From a bacterium UBA7470 (lineage in GTDB: Bacteria; Pseudomonadota; Gammaproteobacteria; Burkholderiales; Burkholderiaceae_C), in the NCBI GenBank assembly GCA_002479815.1, contig DLPA01000093.1, positions 27,299-34,122 of the forward strand: 6,824 bases of DNA, written 5' to 3'. The translations under genes and the position numbers were made by a program. The notes under the pieces are model-generated. The model saw only the letters and a list, made by a program, of their open reading frames with translations, was not told where the DNA came from and made no database searches. Positions 6,539 to 6,824 of this stretch are shown piece by piece (positions within the stretch are counted from its first letter, which is position 1; each line of letters begins with the position of its first letter).

Positions 6539-6597
6539 GTAGGGGCAACCCCCTGTGGTTGCCCTCTTTGGGGGTAGGCACGGGGGCCTACCCCTAC
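6539..6597. repeat. 59-base GC-rich palindromic element with two hairpins and GTAGGGG/CCCCTAC ends
   Basis: The element begins GTAGGGG and ends CCCCTAC, a perfect 7-base terminal inverted repeat. Hairpin 1 pairs GGGCAACC (6543-6550) with GGTTGCCC (6557-6564) around loop CCCTGT. Hairpin 2 pairs GGGGTAGGC (6571-6579) with GCCTACCCC (6586-6594) around loop ACGGGG. The two halves are inverted copies of one design whose stems differ by compensatory pairs. It resembles dispersed REP/MITE-like palindromes that I recall in many bacterial genomes; copy number here cannot be judged from one window. It could also slow or end transcription from either side, though no strong T tract follows. Confidence 0.75.
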
Positions 6598-6659
6598 CGA
6601 TGCCCTGCTGCACCATGCTCAGGCCGTCTCATTATTTTCAAGATTGACCATAGGCGGAT

Positions 6660-6824
6660 TTAGGCGTACAGCGGGTTGATCTTGTCGGCGTTGATGCCGT
6701 ATTTTTGAAGGGCTTCAGCCACTTTGGTGGCAGGCAGTTTGCCTTCGTCGGCCAAGGATTTGAGGGCGGCGACGACGATGAAATGGCGGTTGATTTCAAA
6801 GTGCTCGCGCAGTTTGCTGCGGAA
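6660..6824 (-). CDS. aceE: pyruvate dehydrogenase E1 component, C-terminal end (partial)
   Basis: Fifty-four codons plus TAA (6662-6660) read in from the right edge on the minus strand. The visible residues include LREHFEINRHFIVVAALKSL, followed by ADEGKLPATKVAEALQKYG, and end in INADKINPLYA. This matches the C-terminal end of homodimeric-type AceE, which in E. coli finishes similarly (ADKVNPRLA, from memory). AceE is the thiamine-diphosphate E1 enzyme that decarboxylates pyruvate in the cytoplasmic pyruvate dehydrogenase complex. The catalytic regions lie outside the window, so only family membership can be judged. The gene converges on the CAP gene across a 415-base spacer. Confidence 0.82.
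   Translation of the reverse strand, partial: FRSKLREHFEINRHFIVVAALKSLADEGKLPATKVAEALQKYGINADKINPLYA

Larger units (their letters stand above)
6245..6659. other. convergent intergenic region, AT-rich on the left with a GC-rich palindromic element on the right
   Basis: No protein-coding gene is supported in these 415 bases between the CAP-gene stop and the aceE stop. The left part (6245-6520) is A/T-rich with many A and T tracts. It contains two inverted hairpin/T-tract copies, an inner inverted repeat (CCGTTTTTA at 6301-6309 against TAAAAAACGG at 6367-6376) and two short hairpins listed separately. The right part holds the 59-base double hairpin. From 6598 to 6659 I see nothing distinctive. 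Confidence 0.7.

Noticed and set aside
6462..6542. A 26-codon frame (ATG 6462 to TAG 6542) encoding a short hydrophobic peptide with FLLWFLIAITI
   Set aside because: There is no ribosome site upstream, the first codons coincide with the terminator hairpin and T tract that explain the hydrophobic codons, and the frame ends inside the palindromic element.
1..6824. A new defence, CRISPR, toxin-antitoxin or phage system
   Set aside because: All complete genes fall in pilus assembly, RNA methylation, CAP or central metabolism families; no repeat-spacer pattern, nuclease, integrase or paired small genes were found.

Overview
The window looks like chromosome from a betaproteobacterium, most likely of the order Burkholderiales. 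This is inferred from protein style: a homodimeric-type pyruvate dehydrogenase E1 C-terminus, an RsmB/NOP methyltransferase with a long N-terminal helical domain, and an MSHA-type pilus secretin. No rRNA, tRNA, CRISPR array, insertion sequence or phage gene is visible.

Left two thirds (1-5282, all minus strand): a gene string read right to left. It runs from an RNA m5C methyltransferase of the RsmB/NOP family (3951-5282), across a 64-base gap, to an MshM/ExeA-type AAA ATPase with a C-terminal SPOR-like domain (2351-3886). An MshL secretin lipoprotein (546-2354) and an MshN/GspB-type inner-membrane protein cut by the left edge (1-549) follow. The last three are joined by two ATGA overlaps, so they are almost certainly co-translated. 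Together they look like the envelope-assembly part of an MSHA-type type IV pilus. The secretin is the outer-membrane pore, the ATPase with its periplasmic SPOR-like domain probably acts at the cell wall, and the third protein is a single-pass bridging partner. The rest of the pilus locus would lie beyond position 1.

Right third: a divergent spacer (5283-5407) leads to a plus-strand secreted CAP-domain (SCP/PR-1) protein (5408-6244) with an N-terminal module I cannot name. It is convergent with the C-terminal end of aceE (6660-6824, minus strand, cut by the right edge).

The 415-base convergent spacer (6245-6659) is the most structured non-coding part. It holds two related ~43-base inverted copies of a hairpin-plus-T-tract unit (6246-6288 and 6451-6493) facing outward, and a GC-rich 59-base two-hairpin palindromic element (6539-6597). 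In both cases the paired copies differ by compensatory changes in their stems, and the 59-base element's two loops are complementary to each other. These are the best leads for undescribed structure. The protein-coding genes fall in recognisable families.
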